The translations under genes and the position numbers were made by a program. Source: Prorocentrum cordatum (Eukaryota > Sar > Dinophyceae > Prorocentrales > Prorocentraceae). Taken from it: a DNA stretch of 64,000 nucleotides. The notes beneath the pieces are model-generated. The model made no database searches and had not been told where the DNA came from. It saw only the letters and a program-made list of their open reading frames with translations. The stretch is from the NCBI GenBank assembly GCA_963575745.1, contig CAUYUJ010018871.1, forward strand, positions 545,537 through 609,536, read 5' to 3'. Below are positions 41,092 to 52,700 of this stretch, piece by piece (the first letter of the stretch is position 1; each line of letters opens with the position of its first letter).

Positions 41092-43548
41092 ATGTACATG
41101 AGCATTCAGGGGTGTATGAGGACGTGTGCTGCCACGCAGCTTTCGGCTCATCGCTCGCGCCGCCCGCCAGGCCTCGCCATCATGCGGCGCCTCGCCTGCG
41201 GCCTGGCCCTCCCCTCGCTGGCTGGAGCACACCCGTCTTCAGGCGGTGCGCCCCAGCACGGAGGAGAGGCTTTCCTGCGACATGCGGAGCGTAGGACGTA
41301 CTTCTACCTTTACGATGACAGCATCTACAAATACGATCACAGCGCCATTTTGGACCCGATCGTGAACAGCACCGCCGCCGCTGGTCCGTGCGGCACCGGG
41401 CTGCTGGGCGCCCCCGCGAGCGCCTGGCCTGAGCAGCACCAGGGGCCCTGCCCCACGCGCTGCCCCCCTGGGACTTCGACGGCTACTACTATGCCTACGC
41501 CGAGTACCAGCACGTCTCCTACGAGCACGCCCACGTCAACTACGACACATGCATCGCAGTCGACCGCCGATTTTGCCGCAGCTGAGCTGACTCCTGCGTC
41601 CTCCGGCCACGCCTCGCACCGCATGCAAGTTCAGCTACGAGGGCTACCATCACTCAATACGACGCCTGCGGTCGACCGTCGTACAGCATATCCTCGATGG
41701 CACCCTGTCTTCAGCTTGTCCTCGACCGTCGTGCAGCATATCCTCGACAGGACCGCTGGCAAGGCCCAGGCACGCAGTGGCGGCTTCAGCCCCGCTGCAG
41801 TGCCCTGGCTGCCACCGCCCCCGCATGACGTACACGGCCTGACTACCAGCAACACAGAGAGTCCCGCTTCCCCTCTGTGCGCCAGGGGTGAACCTGATGA
41901 GGATCCCGCCTTCTGGCACCTGATGAACATCCGAGCACGGCTCATCCCGTGCGCCGCGGCGTGGGCACCAGGTGAGGACCATCAGGACGTTTACTGGGCA
42001 TGGCTCGAGGACTGCGTCCCGCACGTCCTGGCGACGCTCCATCTGCCACAGTACGACCACCTTTTCCAGGAGGACTCCGCGGAGAAAAACGACGCCCTGC
42101 GTCACCGCACCGCGTTCGACATGTGCGAGGATATCTGGCACAGAGCGGGCCCCGACAGACAGCGCACCAACCGCAACCTCACTCGTATTCAGGGCAGCCA
42201 CGAGTACCCCACCCGCTACCTTGGCCTCCTTCTGGAATACCAGTGCGCGCGTGCCCAGCTCGTCGGCCCTGAAGCTTTCGCGGCACCACTGCCGCCATAC
42301 CTCTCACGGGCCCACGCCTTGCTGCCAAGAGGCCTCCCTCCGCCTGACCAAGACGCCCTGGCGCATCTCGTGGATGTGATCCCGCACCACCCGCCAGACC
42401 TGCAGCCGCTTGTCGAGGCGGAGCTCGCCGCGGCATCGATGGAACCGCTAAACCTACCACCGCCCGCTGGCCCCCCCGCCCAAAACGCCACGTGCAACCA
42501 GCCCGCGGACGACGCTGATCCGCTTCTGCTCCAGCACACAGCTGCCAGCGATATCAGCAACATATCCCTGGACTCGTTCCACGTGTCGGACGATAGCCCG
42601 AACGACTCCATCCACGACACGGAAACCCAGGACCCCGACGGCACGCCACCGCCAAGTGACGCTGCCCAGCGCGACCGTGACAGCGATCCCCACACAGGGC
42701 GCTCCCGGTCGCGCAGCAGTGCGCCCAACAACTCGGCCCAGGCCGACCCCAGCGCACAGCTCAGCGACGCCGAAGGTGTCACCGCCGCCGACGAGCCAGG
42801 CCATGCCACCGCACCGCCAGCTCCCACCAGCCCGCGCAGTGGCGGCTTCAGCCCCGCTGCAGCACTGGCTGGACCTGGGCGTCTTCAGACCTCAGGTGGC
42901 AGGACCCCGTCCCGCACCCTTGTCCGCCGAGCTAACTCGACTGACTCCAACTCCAGCCCCGTCGACCACTGGCAGGCTGGCCTCGACAACGATCCCATCG
43001 AGGACGCGGACCCCGACGCCAGCGGTTCCCAAGAGGCCCCGCACAGCGCAGCGGCCTCTCGACGCTGCGGCTGTCTCATCTGCCTCTTCGCGGTCACGTA
43101 CGCCATCTTGGTAGCCATGCCGTACCAGGACCAGATCGACGGGTACCTGCCGACACCGAGCCGAGACCCCAGCTACGGCGCGACAGCCGACGACGCCGTG
43201 AAGCTGTCCATCCGTGTCCACTACGCCCCGACGCACAATAGCATACGACGCCGCGACCGCCCTGTGGGGTCTTCTCAGGTGGACCAGCGCCAAACTCAGA
43301 GACACTGCCTCGGGCGGAGCCAGCGCAGTCGGGTCTGGCCTCTGGGGCGCCCTGAAATGGGCCAGCGGCAAACTCGGAGCTATCGCCACAGGCGGAGTGG
43401 TTTGCGGCCTCCTCCTGGTCGGCGCCAAGCTTCTCGCTCAAGGAGCCGTCGGACACGTAGGAGCCCGCATCTGTGCGCGCGTCCTGGACTCACCCACGGC
43501 CCAGTGGTGCCTCCGCTGTTGCCAACCGACCAGGAGCCCGCGCGATGA
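41092..43548 (+). CDS. LINE unknown ORF upstream of ORF2
   Basis: The ATG at 41092 is the first of several in-frame Mets; the frame is open from the previous stop at 40920. The first ~230 residues look scrambled: for example frame 3 at 41469-41590 gives a Tyr-rich stretch (WDFDGYYYAYAEYQHVSYEH) ended by TGA, and a 24-bp phrase around tcgaccgtcgt.cagcatatcc is duplicated at ~41672 and ~41724. From ~41880 the frame is well behaved: DPAFWHLMNIRARLIPCAAA, VYWAWLEDCVPHVLATLHLP, NRNLTRIQGSHEYPTRYLGL, then Ser/Asp/Pro-rich linkers. GGFSP motifs lie at 41779 and 42841. Family not recognised. Good coding is lost in frame 1 near 43230 and moves to frame 2. Confidence 0.5.
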   Translation: MYMSIQGCMRTCAATQLSAHRSRRPPGLAIMRRLACGLALPSLAGAHPSSGGAPQHGGEAFLRHAERRTYFYLYDDSIYKYDHSAILDPIVNSTAAAGPCGTGLLGAPASAWPEQHQGPCPTRCPPGTSTATTMPTPSTSTSPTSTPTSTTTHASQSTADFAAAELTPASSGHASHRMQVQLRGLPSLNTTPAVDRRTAYPRWHPVFSLSSTVVQHILDRTAGKAQARSGGFSPAAVPWLPPPPHDVHGLTTSNTESPASPLCARGEPDEDPAFWHLMNIRARLIPCAAAWAPGEDHQDVYWAWLEDCVPHVLATLHLPQYDHLFQEDSAEKNDALRHRTAFDMCEDIWHRAGPDRQRTNRNLTRIQGSHEYPTRYLGLLLEYQCARAQLVGPEAFAAPLPPYLSRAHALLPRGLPPPDQDALAHLVDVIPHHPPDLQPLVEAELAAASMEPLNLPPPAGPPAQNATCNQPADDADPLLLQHTAASDISNISLDSFHVSDDSPNDSIHDTETQDPDGTPPPSDAAQRDRDSDPHTGRSRSRSSAPNNSAQADPSAQLSDAEGVTAADEPGHATAPPAPTSPRSGGFSPAAALAGPGRLQTSGGRTPSRTLVRRANSTDSNSSPVDHWQAGLDNDPIEDADPDASGSQEAPHSAAASRRCGCLICLFAVTYAILVAMPYQDQIDGYLPTPSRDPSYGATADDAVKLSIRVHYAPTHNSIRRRDRPVGSSQVDQRQTQRHCLGRSQRSRVWPLGRPEMGQRQTRSYRHRRSGLRPPPGRRQASRSRSRRTRRSPHLCARPGLTHGPVVPPLLPTDQEPAR

Positions 43549-43730
43549 GGCCCCACACACGCTTCCGCGCACGCATCCCGACGACCCCGAGAGCCAGCAC
43601 GTGCATCCCCTCCGACACCCGCTGCTACAGGAGCACTACGCCGCTGTAGTTGCCGCCGCAGTCGCCGATGTCACCACCGCCACCACCGCCGCCATCGCTG
43701 AAGTCACGCCGCGGTATCGCGAGCCTCGTC
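43214..43730 (+). CDS. LINE hydrophobic segment in frame +2
   Basis: Frame 2 reads AYDAATALWGLLRWTSAKLR, then the similar SGLWGALKWASGKLGAIA (an internal duplication), then GGVVCGLLLVGAKLLAQGAV, a likely membrane-inserted helix, and further helices to about 43700. Before ~43230 and after ~43702 coding is in frame 1, so this is bracketed by a +1 and a compensating change. Either two old indels or recoding would explain it. Confidence 0.45.
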
Positions 43731-46700
43731 TGTCACGCCACGGTCGACCAGCCCGTCCCCGCGAGACGGCCCCACAAGCGGCGCGGCCTCTGGCAACCCG
43801 CCGACTCACGAAGCCGCCGCAGCTCAGGCCACCGACGCCGAGGCAAGTGAAACACGTGAGCGCACCCTCGGCGGCGACGGCGTGCACGGAGCGCCCGACG
43901 ACAAAGCGGATGCAAGCAACGCCCGTGGTTCCTCTTCCGACATAGACACCCAACCACCACGACGGCGAGCACGCCACGCATCACCCGCCAGGCCCCAGGC
44001 GCCTTCAGGCCCTGGTACGCCCCACCCAGCCCTCTGGCCACCGACGCGCAACTTACGCAGCACCATCCAGCGCGACCCAGCGGTCCCCGTGCCGCCGACG
44101 AGCATCCTCACCTCCCTGTACCAGAACGGCTTTGCGCTTGGTAACAGTGGCGTGACCACGGAGGACATCGAAGACGCCCTGCGACTCTACGACCATCCTC
44201 GATACACCCATGACCCAACGCTCCAAGCGTTGGCGCCGTGGACCGACATCATGCAGAGGCCCCCGAACCGACTCACTTGGGTGCTGGAAGACTCGGGCGG
44301 GAACTCAGGCGAGACGATCTTCCCCTACCTCACGTGGGACCTCCGTGCTCCTACCACTGACACGCCCACGGTCTTCTGGCACGGGACCCGCGGCGACCTT
44401 GCGGCCCGTCTTGCTTTCAACGGAGGCCACCTCCTGCCGGGCCCCCGCCGTGAAGCGAAGGGCCGAACCGCCACAAATGTCGACCGCACGTACGTGGGTG
44501 TGCACCCGTCGCTGGCCGCGTGGTACGCGGTGCCGCCTCACCCGCCCCGCAGCCTCGAAGACGACACCCTCGCCTGGGGACCCATCGCGCTCTGGATGTG
44601 CGAGGCTACCAAACCGCCGCGCGGTGAGAACTGGCACAACTTCGTGAACGGGGAGGCTCACGGAGCGCGCCTCATCTACCCACGGGTCCTGGGCCTCCTC
44701 ATCCGCATGGACTGGTGTGCCCCCACCGAAGCTGCCTCCAGGTGCCGTGCCCTCCCGCACACCTGTGGCATGGGCGACTGCACGCACGCCCTCCACATTG
44801 CCGGCTTCGATCACCCAGACCTCCGCGAGGCGGCTGAAGCCCGCGACCAGGAGGCAAAGATCTGGCGCCGGCTGGACACCGTGGCAGCGTGGCCACCGCC
44901 ACAGGCACTATACTCGCCAGAGGCAGCGCGAGCATGGGCTACACAGCACTACGACACCGAAGCAGCCACCAGGGCCGACCCAAACCAGCCCCGTCCGCGT
45001 GCCTCGCTTCGCAAGCTCCAGCTGGACCCGCAGCCACTGATCGACCTGGTGTACACTGCCACGGCGCAGGCTGTACCCGAGCGGTGGCAGTCTGACGTAC
45101 GAGCGCCGCGCCCCAGCGGCTCCAGCCCTGGGGCCGCGTCTGGCCCATCGCACACCTCTCAGCCAGGTGCCGCCTCGGGACACAGTCCAGACCGCTCACC
45201 GACGGCATCGGGAGCCGACGACCGCCGTACGCCGTCCCTCATCAGCGCGGCCGCCGCCCTCGCCCGAGGCCATGCTCGCGCACGGCGCTCCGCCTCACGT
45301 TCGTCACGGCAGAGCGGCGGCAACTCCGCCTCTGACAGCAGCGACATCGATACGTGGGAGCACATCGAGACGGAAGAGGAGCCGACCGCCTACCACGTCC
45401 TCGCCTTCCACGTCCGCGATGTGCGGTCCCGTGTGAACGCCCCTGGCGTCGAGGTCTGGCTCGACCCAGGCGAGCATCACGATGGCGCCTACCTACCGTG
45501 GGGGACGACCGTTGTGGGCCACCGCGTCACTGACCCTGCGGTTGCGGGTCGCGATGGCTGGGTCATCCTTCACCACGACCACGGCGACACTACCACCAGG
45601 CTCTGGGCACCGACCCAAGTCCACGTCAAGGCGGACGACACTTGGCGCACGGTCATGATCGCAGCGGACCTGGGGCCCCAGTGGATCCAGCGCCATGCTG
45701 ACGACGCTCGCCTCCCCGCGGAGGCGGTCCGCACTACAGGCCAGTCCTGGTTCGCCGACGTCTGGCCTTTGTGGGATCGACCCCGACCCCACCCAGACGA
45801 CGCAGTCACCGACGAGCAAGCGTTCCCGCCCCTACCAGGACGCTGGATTTGCCTACAGTGCCGATTCCAATGCTGCCAGTATTGTGCTGCCCGCCGCAAC
45901 ACGCAGCTCGGCACCTCGGGCCATCCCACGTGCCCGGACTGCTCCCTCAGCGGACTGCGTGCACCTATGGACTGGTCCACGGACTACTCTTGCAACAGCT
46001 GGACGTGCGTGTACAGCACCGACGACAGGGCCGCCGACACATGCTGCCTCTCCAGCAGATGCCCGCACCCGCCTCGTCCGCACAGCCTGCTCGACGTCCG
46101 TGCCACAGGGATGCCTCCGCACATCCTCGCCCGCCAATACGGCAACGCGCCAGCCCAGCACGACCTCCTGGAGCCCCCCCGAGCGCCTTCAGGCCCCGGG
46201 GGGGAGCTTCCGAAACCAGGCCAAGCAGGATACCAGGGCCAATGGTATCTACCACCGAGGCCGCGTCGCGTCCCCAAGCAGGGATTGCCCGACGGCACGA
46301 GGCGGCCACCAGGGTTCACAGGGACGGGGATGCCTGAAGACCCGTCTCCCGACCAACCGCTGTGGAAGGAAGGCTACGTGCTCTTCGGCCCGCACCAGGC
46401 CCTCAAGGAGGATTTCATCTTCAACAAAGCGGTGCGCCGACCTTACTCCCTAGCCATCACCAACATGTACAGGGATCGTGTCACAGTCAGGACCGTCTGC
46501 GAGTCTATCGCCGAGCGCATCCACACTACCCGCACGCGCTGGCGGGATGTGGTACTGTACTGGGATGCCGAGGGCGGCCCTGGGCCTCAAGCTCTCGACT
46601 ACGACATGCGCCTCTGTGACGCCATGGTGAGTCGTGCCACGACCGAAGCCGAGTTGAACCACGACCGCAACAACCGTGGTAGCTTCTGTCTCTATGGACC

Positions 46701-49700
46701 AGCGCACCAGCGGGCTGTGAACATCACGGTGCTCCCCGAGCCGCAGAACATTGACTTTGTGGAGCATGTACGGCGCTACTCACCTGACGGGGAGACTTAC
46801 CCAGACCATGCCTTCGAGCACGTCTACCAGGGCTGGCGGCGGCCCGACGTGCCGCCCATCCTCCCCGACACCCGCCCGCTCTCGAGAGCCGACCAGCAGC
46901 GCTACCAGCAGCACCAGCAGCGCACCCAGCAGCGCGACCAACGCGACGCAGGTCAGCCGAGCACGCCACGCAACCGCTCTCCTGCGCGCGTCCCGACAGG
47001 CGACAGAGCGGTGTACGGCGGAGGCGCCGCCTACCACCGCGGCCCCATTGGTGCCAGGCCCGCGGCGGCAGGGGCAGCCGCGTCCAGCTACGGCCACGTC
47101 CCCCGCGCCAGGGTGCACCCAGCGGTCGTCGGCTACCCGCGCGCACTCGCGCAGGCTCCCCCACGGGCCATCTCGCCCGCGCCAGGGTCCACGCGTGCCT
47201 GGGGCCTTTACCCAGGCCGCCACGACAGCACCGCCAGCAACCAGTCCGCAGCGGCACCCCTTGCGGCTTCAGCCCAGGGGGCTGCATCAAGCCGCGGCAG
47301 GACAGGGCGCCCCGAAGGATGGCGCGAGGTGAACGTGCGCGCCTGGCAACCGCGCCAACACACGCCCCCGCCAAACGTGGCCGCAGCGCAGCGCCCTGCC
47401 CAGGCAAAGCCCGCCCCCCCTGAGCGCGAGCGGCAGCCGCTCGTCCCGCTCGTCCTCACGCGCACCCAGGCACACCGCAGCGCCTCCCCGCGGCACAGCG
47501 AGGGTAGTGCCCACCGCGTCAGCCCCCGGCCTGACGCCGCCGACCCTGACCAGGCTGCAGCCTCGGCGGCGGGCGGCACAGGCGGCTCCCGCCCGCCCAG
47601 CCCAGCACCCAGCGCAGCGCCGATCCGCTCCCCCAGCAGGGCGGACTCTGCGCGCGCCAACGCCCAGGCGGCCTCGCCACGTGACCGCCACACGGGCGGG
47701 CGCGTCCCGCGCAGCCGGCCCAGCAGCCGCCACAGCTCGCGCAAGCCCCCTGGGAGTTCCACGAGCTCGCCGCCCCGCGAGACTCAGGCTGACGCCCAAG
47801 CCCCCGAGGTGATGCCACGTTTCGGTGCCGGCGCCAAAGACCCTAACGAGGTCGACCTCGAGCCGACGCCGTCCACGGATCAGGAGCTGCCACCGCCCAC
47901 CCGCGTCGCCCCCCCCGACGAGGCGCCGACCTTCGACCCCTTCAAGAACAAGTACCGCGTCAAGGACCTCGCGGCGGGCTTCGGCGGCGGCTCACCGCTG
48001 TCTCCTCAGAGCCATGGCGGCGCCCCCGCCACCTCTGCCGCTGCCGCGGCAGCGGCGGCCCCGCGTGGAGTCAGCCCTGTCCGCAACGCGAGCCTCACGG
48101 CAGCGGGCATGGACGAGGCTCAGCGCCAGGCCACTGACCGCGCCGCTCGCCACGCCCAGCTAGTGGCTGACGCGCTGGCAGGGCGTGCACCGCCGCAGCC
48201 ACAGGGCCCACCGCCCGAGGCGAGCGCGGAGGGCGCACATGAACAAGCTGTTCCAGCTGACGCTGCTCATCACGGCACTGACGGGGCGGGCGCGCCGCCG
48301 CAGGACGGACCAGCGGTGTCGCGTGCGCAGTATTCGCGCGCGCGCTGCGCCGCTGCCGCGCCACGCTGCCGTCGCTGGTTTGCTTTTGCTCTTGCGCTCG
48401 GCAGGATGGATCGAGGAGTCGCCTCCCTCTCCCCCTGCTGCCGTCTCACCTTTCCCCCCTCCGCCCCCCACGGTACAGGAGTGAGGAGGTTTTTTCGAGG
48501 CAGTTTTACCAATGTTTATGAACCCCCCCCGGCGCAGCGTCGACCATGCCTTGCCTACACTTTTGGCCCGACGGCGGCTTCAGCCCCGTCCAAGCCAATC
48601 TGCTGTGACGCTATGAGCTCCTACTGTGGCCAAGCCTCCTACCTGGGTGATGGCCAGGCCGCCCTCCACCGTGCGGGGCGTGCTAACCCCAGCTCCACCG
48701 ACGGAGATGGGCCAGGGCGCTCCATCCACCTCGTCAGCCTCAACATCACGAGTCTTCCAGCGAACTGGCCAACCATTACCGCCCTAGGTGTCGACCACAA
48801 CGCCGCAGTCATAGCGCTGCAGGAGACCCGTCATGCCAAGCCTACCAGGCAAGCCATCGCCACCAACGCCGCCAATCCACACCACGGAGGATACCAGGCC
48901 AGTCTGGGACCTGACCTGGACCTGGCGCGTGCCCAGCGCAAAGCTGCTCACGGTGGCACGGACCACACGGTCGAGGGCAACACCGGCGCCTCGGGCGGGG
49001 TTGCCATCCTCTCTAAGGACGCCATCGTCGACTCCACCGTCGACGACATTGCGACCTGTATCGCCACCCTCAAGGCCAAGAAACGATGGCACGAGGTCTT
49101 CCTCCCGCTCTGCACCCAGCACCGCCGCAGGCGGCGACGAAACAACCACGGTCCCGCTGGGATCTACATTGCGAGCCTCTACGGGGTCGCTGGAGGGGAC
49201 AGCACCGATATATTTCGGCTTGCTGATTGCGCCGCCGCGAGGGTCGGCTCAGCCCCGTATTTCATTTGTATGGACGCCAACACGAACATCGACGACAATC
49301 CACACCTGCTGCACATGATGCAGCACGGATGGTCCAACGTCGCTGAAGGCACACCAGACCACACCATGCACACATATGGCAATATCCCTGACTGGGACCG
49401 CGTCACCAAGTGCCCCCGCACTTCGCGCATCGACTATGTCATCGCCAACCAAGCTGCGCGATCCCTTGTCACCGACTTCTGCTATCTGCGTGACTTGCCA
49501 GCGAAGTCCCATGTTGGCCTGCAGGTCACACTCGACCTAAGCCGCCTCGATCACACGGCCCCACGCCTTTTGGCCCCCACGCCATACCCTCCAAACGACG
49601 GAGCTCATGAGGACCACGAACTCCAGGCACTAGGGACCCACATCGCCGGACGATACCACGACCGCATGGAGCAGGCTGACGCACGCGACGATGTGGAACG

Positions 49701-52700
49701 CATGTTCGCCCTGGCAAACGAGGCCAGCCATGAGTACCATCTCACCCGGCTGCGGGACCTGCCGCCCCCACCGCCAGACCACCCAAAAAAGAAGGCCCCT
49801 ACCATGCACGGGCTCACACCCACGTTCGAGGAGCGACCCGCTGTCCCCCGCGCCTTTCCCACCTACGGAGCCTCCACGATTCACATGAACCGCCTTCGCA
49901 AGCTCCATCGGCAACTTTGCGAGCTTCGCTTCATCGGACTGCACCATCATATAGACTGCCGTGCTATCCCGCCGCACCTGGCGCAACGCATCGACTGCAC
50001 GTGGGCCGCGGCCCGCCTTCTCTGCCACAAGCTGCGCCCCACGGCCCTCCTGGCCTTTCCTGGCGCCTGGACCCCCGACGTGCCAACGCCACGCGGAGAG
50101 CAGCTCGATCGTCTGATCCAAAATCTAGACTCGGAGCTGGCGCGACGTGCAAACCGAGCCAAAGCCGAACGCATTAAGATCTGGTCTGAGGGCGTCCGCG
50201 AGCCAAGCGGGCGCAAGGCGGCCATATACGCACGGGCTGCCGACTGCTCGCCCACGGCGTACCTCCGCACGCCTACCACTCCCGACGATGCACAGCTCCA
50301 CTGCGACATCACCGCCTTCCACCCTGACCAAGCTAGCACGGACGACAGTGATGCCGACACCGACGCCGGCGGCTTCAGCCCCGGCGACGGTAGCTCGCCC
50401 GACACGGACAACGACGATGGCCCCATTCGTGGCCCACTACCAGCCCAGGTTCCCGACGCCCTCCCCGCCAACGCTATCGTTGCCAACACCAAAGACATGC
50501 TCAAGCTCATGGTCGACACCTGGGAGCCCATCCTGGCCACGTACCGCGCTCGCGCGGGCCATGACGCCGAAGCTATGCCGACGTGGGCGGACTTCTACGA
50601 CGAATACCGCCAAGAGCTGCCTACGCCATCACCAGCAGCCCCCTTCCACCTTACCGACGACCAACTCATCCACTTCATTCGCACCCGTTCACCGCGCCGC
50701 GCGGGGGGACTCGACGGCTGGACGACCAAGGAGGCAAAGGAGTTACCCGACGACATCCTTCGCCTCTTCGCCAGCGTCTTACGTGCTATGCAACGCACTG
50801 GCACCATCCCCGAGCCCCTCCTGCACGTGCCAAACCCGTGCCTCCGAAAAGGCCGAGGGGAACTCCCGACGGACCAACGGCTTCTCTCGGTTCTTTCCGT
50901 GTGGATGTATGCGTGGGAGGCGCCGGCCTACCGTAGCCTCACGACCTGGCGGCAAGGATGGACCCATGCCACGAGCTTCGGCGCCGTTCCCAAAGCCACC
51001 ATCGGGGATGTCAGCACTTCTCTCGCCCTGCGCATCGAACACGCCAGGACTTTACTCCTCCCCTTAGCTGGAGCAGCCCTTGACCGACAGAAGTGCTTCG
51101 ACTACCTCATCACGGACATCTGTCTAAACCTTGCGCTGCACGCGGGGTGCCCACAAGACATCGTTACTGTCCGCCGAAACTTCTACAGACACCACAAACG
51201 CTACATCCGCATGAACGGAGCGTACTCCAGGGACCTGGCCAGGACAAACGGTCACCTCCAGGGCAGCTCGTGGTCCCTGGATGACATCAAGCTGCTCATG
51301 TGCGTGTGGACAAAGAGGCAGCACCGATACGTTCCTCGATCACTCAGCACTACCTTCGTTGACGACAGCAACTCCACTACCCACACCGCTCCTGAGCTGC
51401 AGAAATCTCTCGACGAAACCGCCAAGTTTGACCGATTCTCCGGTCAACGCATTCACCCTGGTAAAGTGGCAGGGTGGGCGCTCACCGATGAGCTGCACGC
51501 CGCCGTCACCCAGCTCACACTGGCGGATCGCCCCCTCCGAGTGGTCGATTCCTTCAAGCTCGTCGGAAGTTACATCAACGCCGAGGCAGCGCCGGCTCCA
51601 GCCGCGCTAAACCTCACGGCCACCGCAGACGCCCGTGTGCGGAGGGCGACTATCCGCCTGCCGCGCATTGGCAAGCTCCCGTCGCCGATGCTTATCAAGG
51701 CGCGGCACGCCCGATCCCTGGCCGCCAGCGTCTGCACCACGGGCACCGACATCCAAGCACCATCAGGCCCAGCCAAGACTGCCTACAACCACGCCCTCAA
51801 GGCGGCTATCCGCCCCAAGGGGAACAAGTGGGTCGAGTTCTGGACTCTCATGGCCGTGTGCGTGCCGGGACACGCCCTTGAGATCGACGCCATCACGCAG
51901 CGTGAAGCATTCCTGTGCCTGCGGCGTCAGGTTAACCGCGACGTCACACTCTGCGGGCTCGCCAGAGACCTCCAACACCACGTCCAGACCCTGTTTGGTG
52001 GAGGACCCGTCGGGCGACTCGTCCAGTCGCTCCAGCAGCTCCGATGGACCTGGCCCACATTCGGCATCATGTACGATGACTGGGGCTGCCCGATCAGCTG
52101 GCTGAATCTACCCCAAAACGCCTTCCTGCACATGCTGCGGGCCTCACAACGCAGGGCATTTCTGCGCAAGATCAAGCCACGGCGACACGACCTTGGCTAC
52201 CTCGCCTCGGTCAGACAGGGCCTTGACCTCTTCGCCAGCACGTGGCTCGCCCGAACCAAAGGAGCTGCCAAATGCACTGCCTGGCAGCTGGCGCTCCTCC
52301 TAAACTACCTGTCGGGCGGGGGCCACACCCAACAGCGACGATCCCGATCCAACACGTCGGCAGACTTTAGCCCCATGTGCCGCTACTGCGACGAGGAAGA
52401 GGAAACTCAGGAGCACACTGTCCGCGACTGTGAGTGCTGGGCCCGAGAAAGAGTTCCTCTCACCACCCTCATCAGTGACGACCAGTGGGCCCGTCTTCCG
52501 CCGCACACAAGACACTGCGGGCTCTTCGACGAAGACCCAGCCCTCCTCGACCTGCAGGCCGACCATCCAGCGCCGCAGGGCACGCACGCGGAGCTCTGGG
52601 CAAGGATTCACAGATGTGTCATGGCCAAGCCCGACATGTTTCGCGTCGAAAAAGTCGCCAGCCACCTGGGAGACCTGGGCATCGACCGTGGGCTCATCGG

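Noticed and set aside
41092-41250. Signal-peptide-like N-terminus (MRRLACGLALPSLAG) in the LINE ORF
   Set aside because: It is internal to a frame open upstream, in a region with scrambled coding; probably coincidental.
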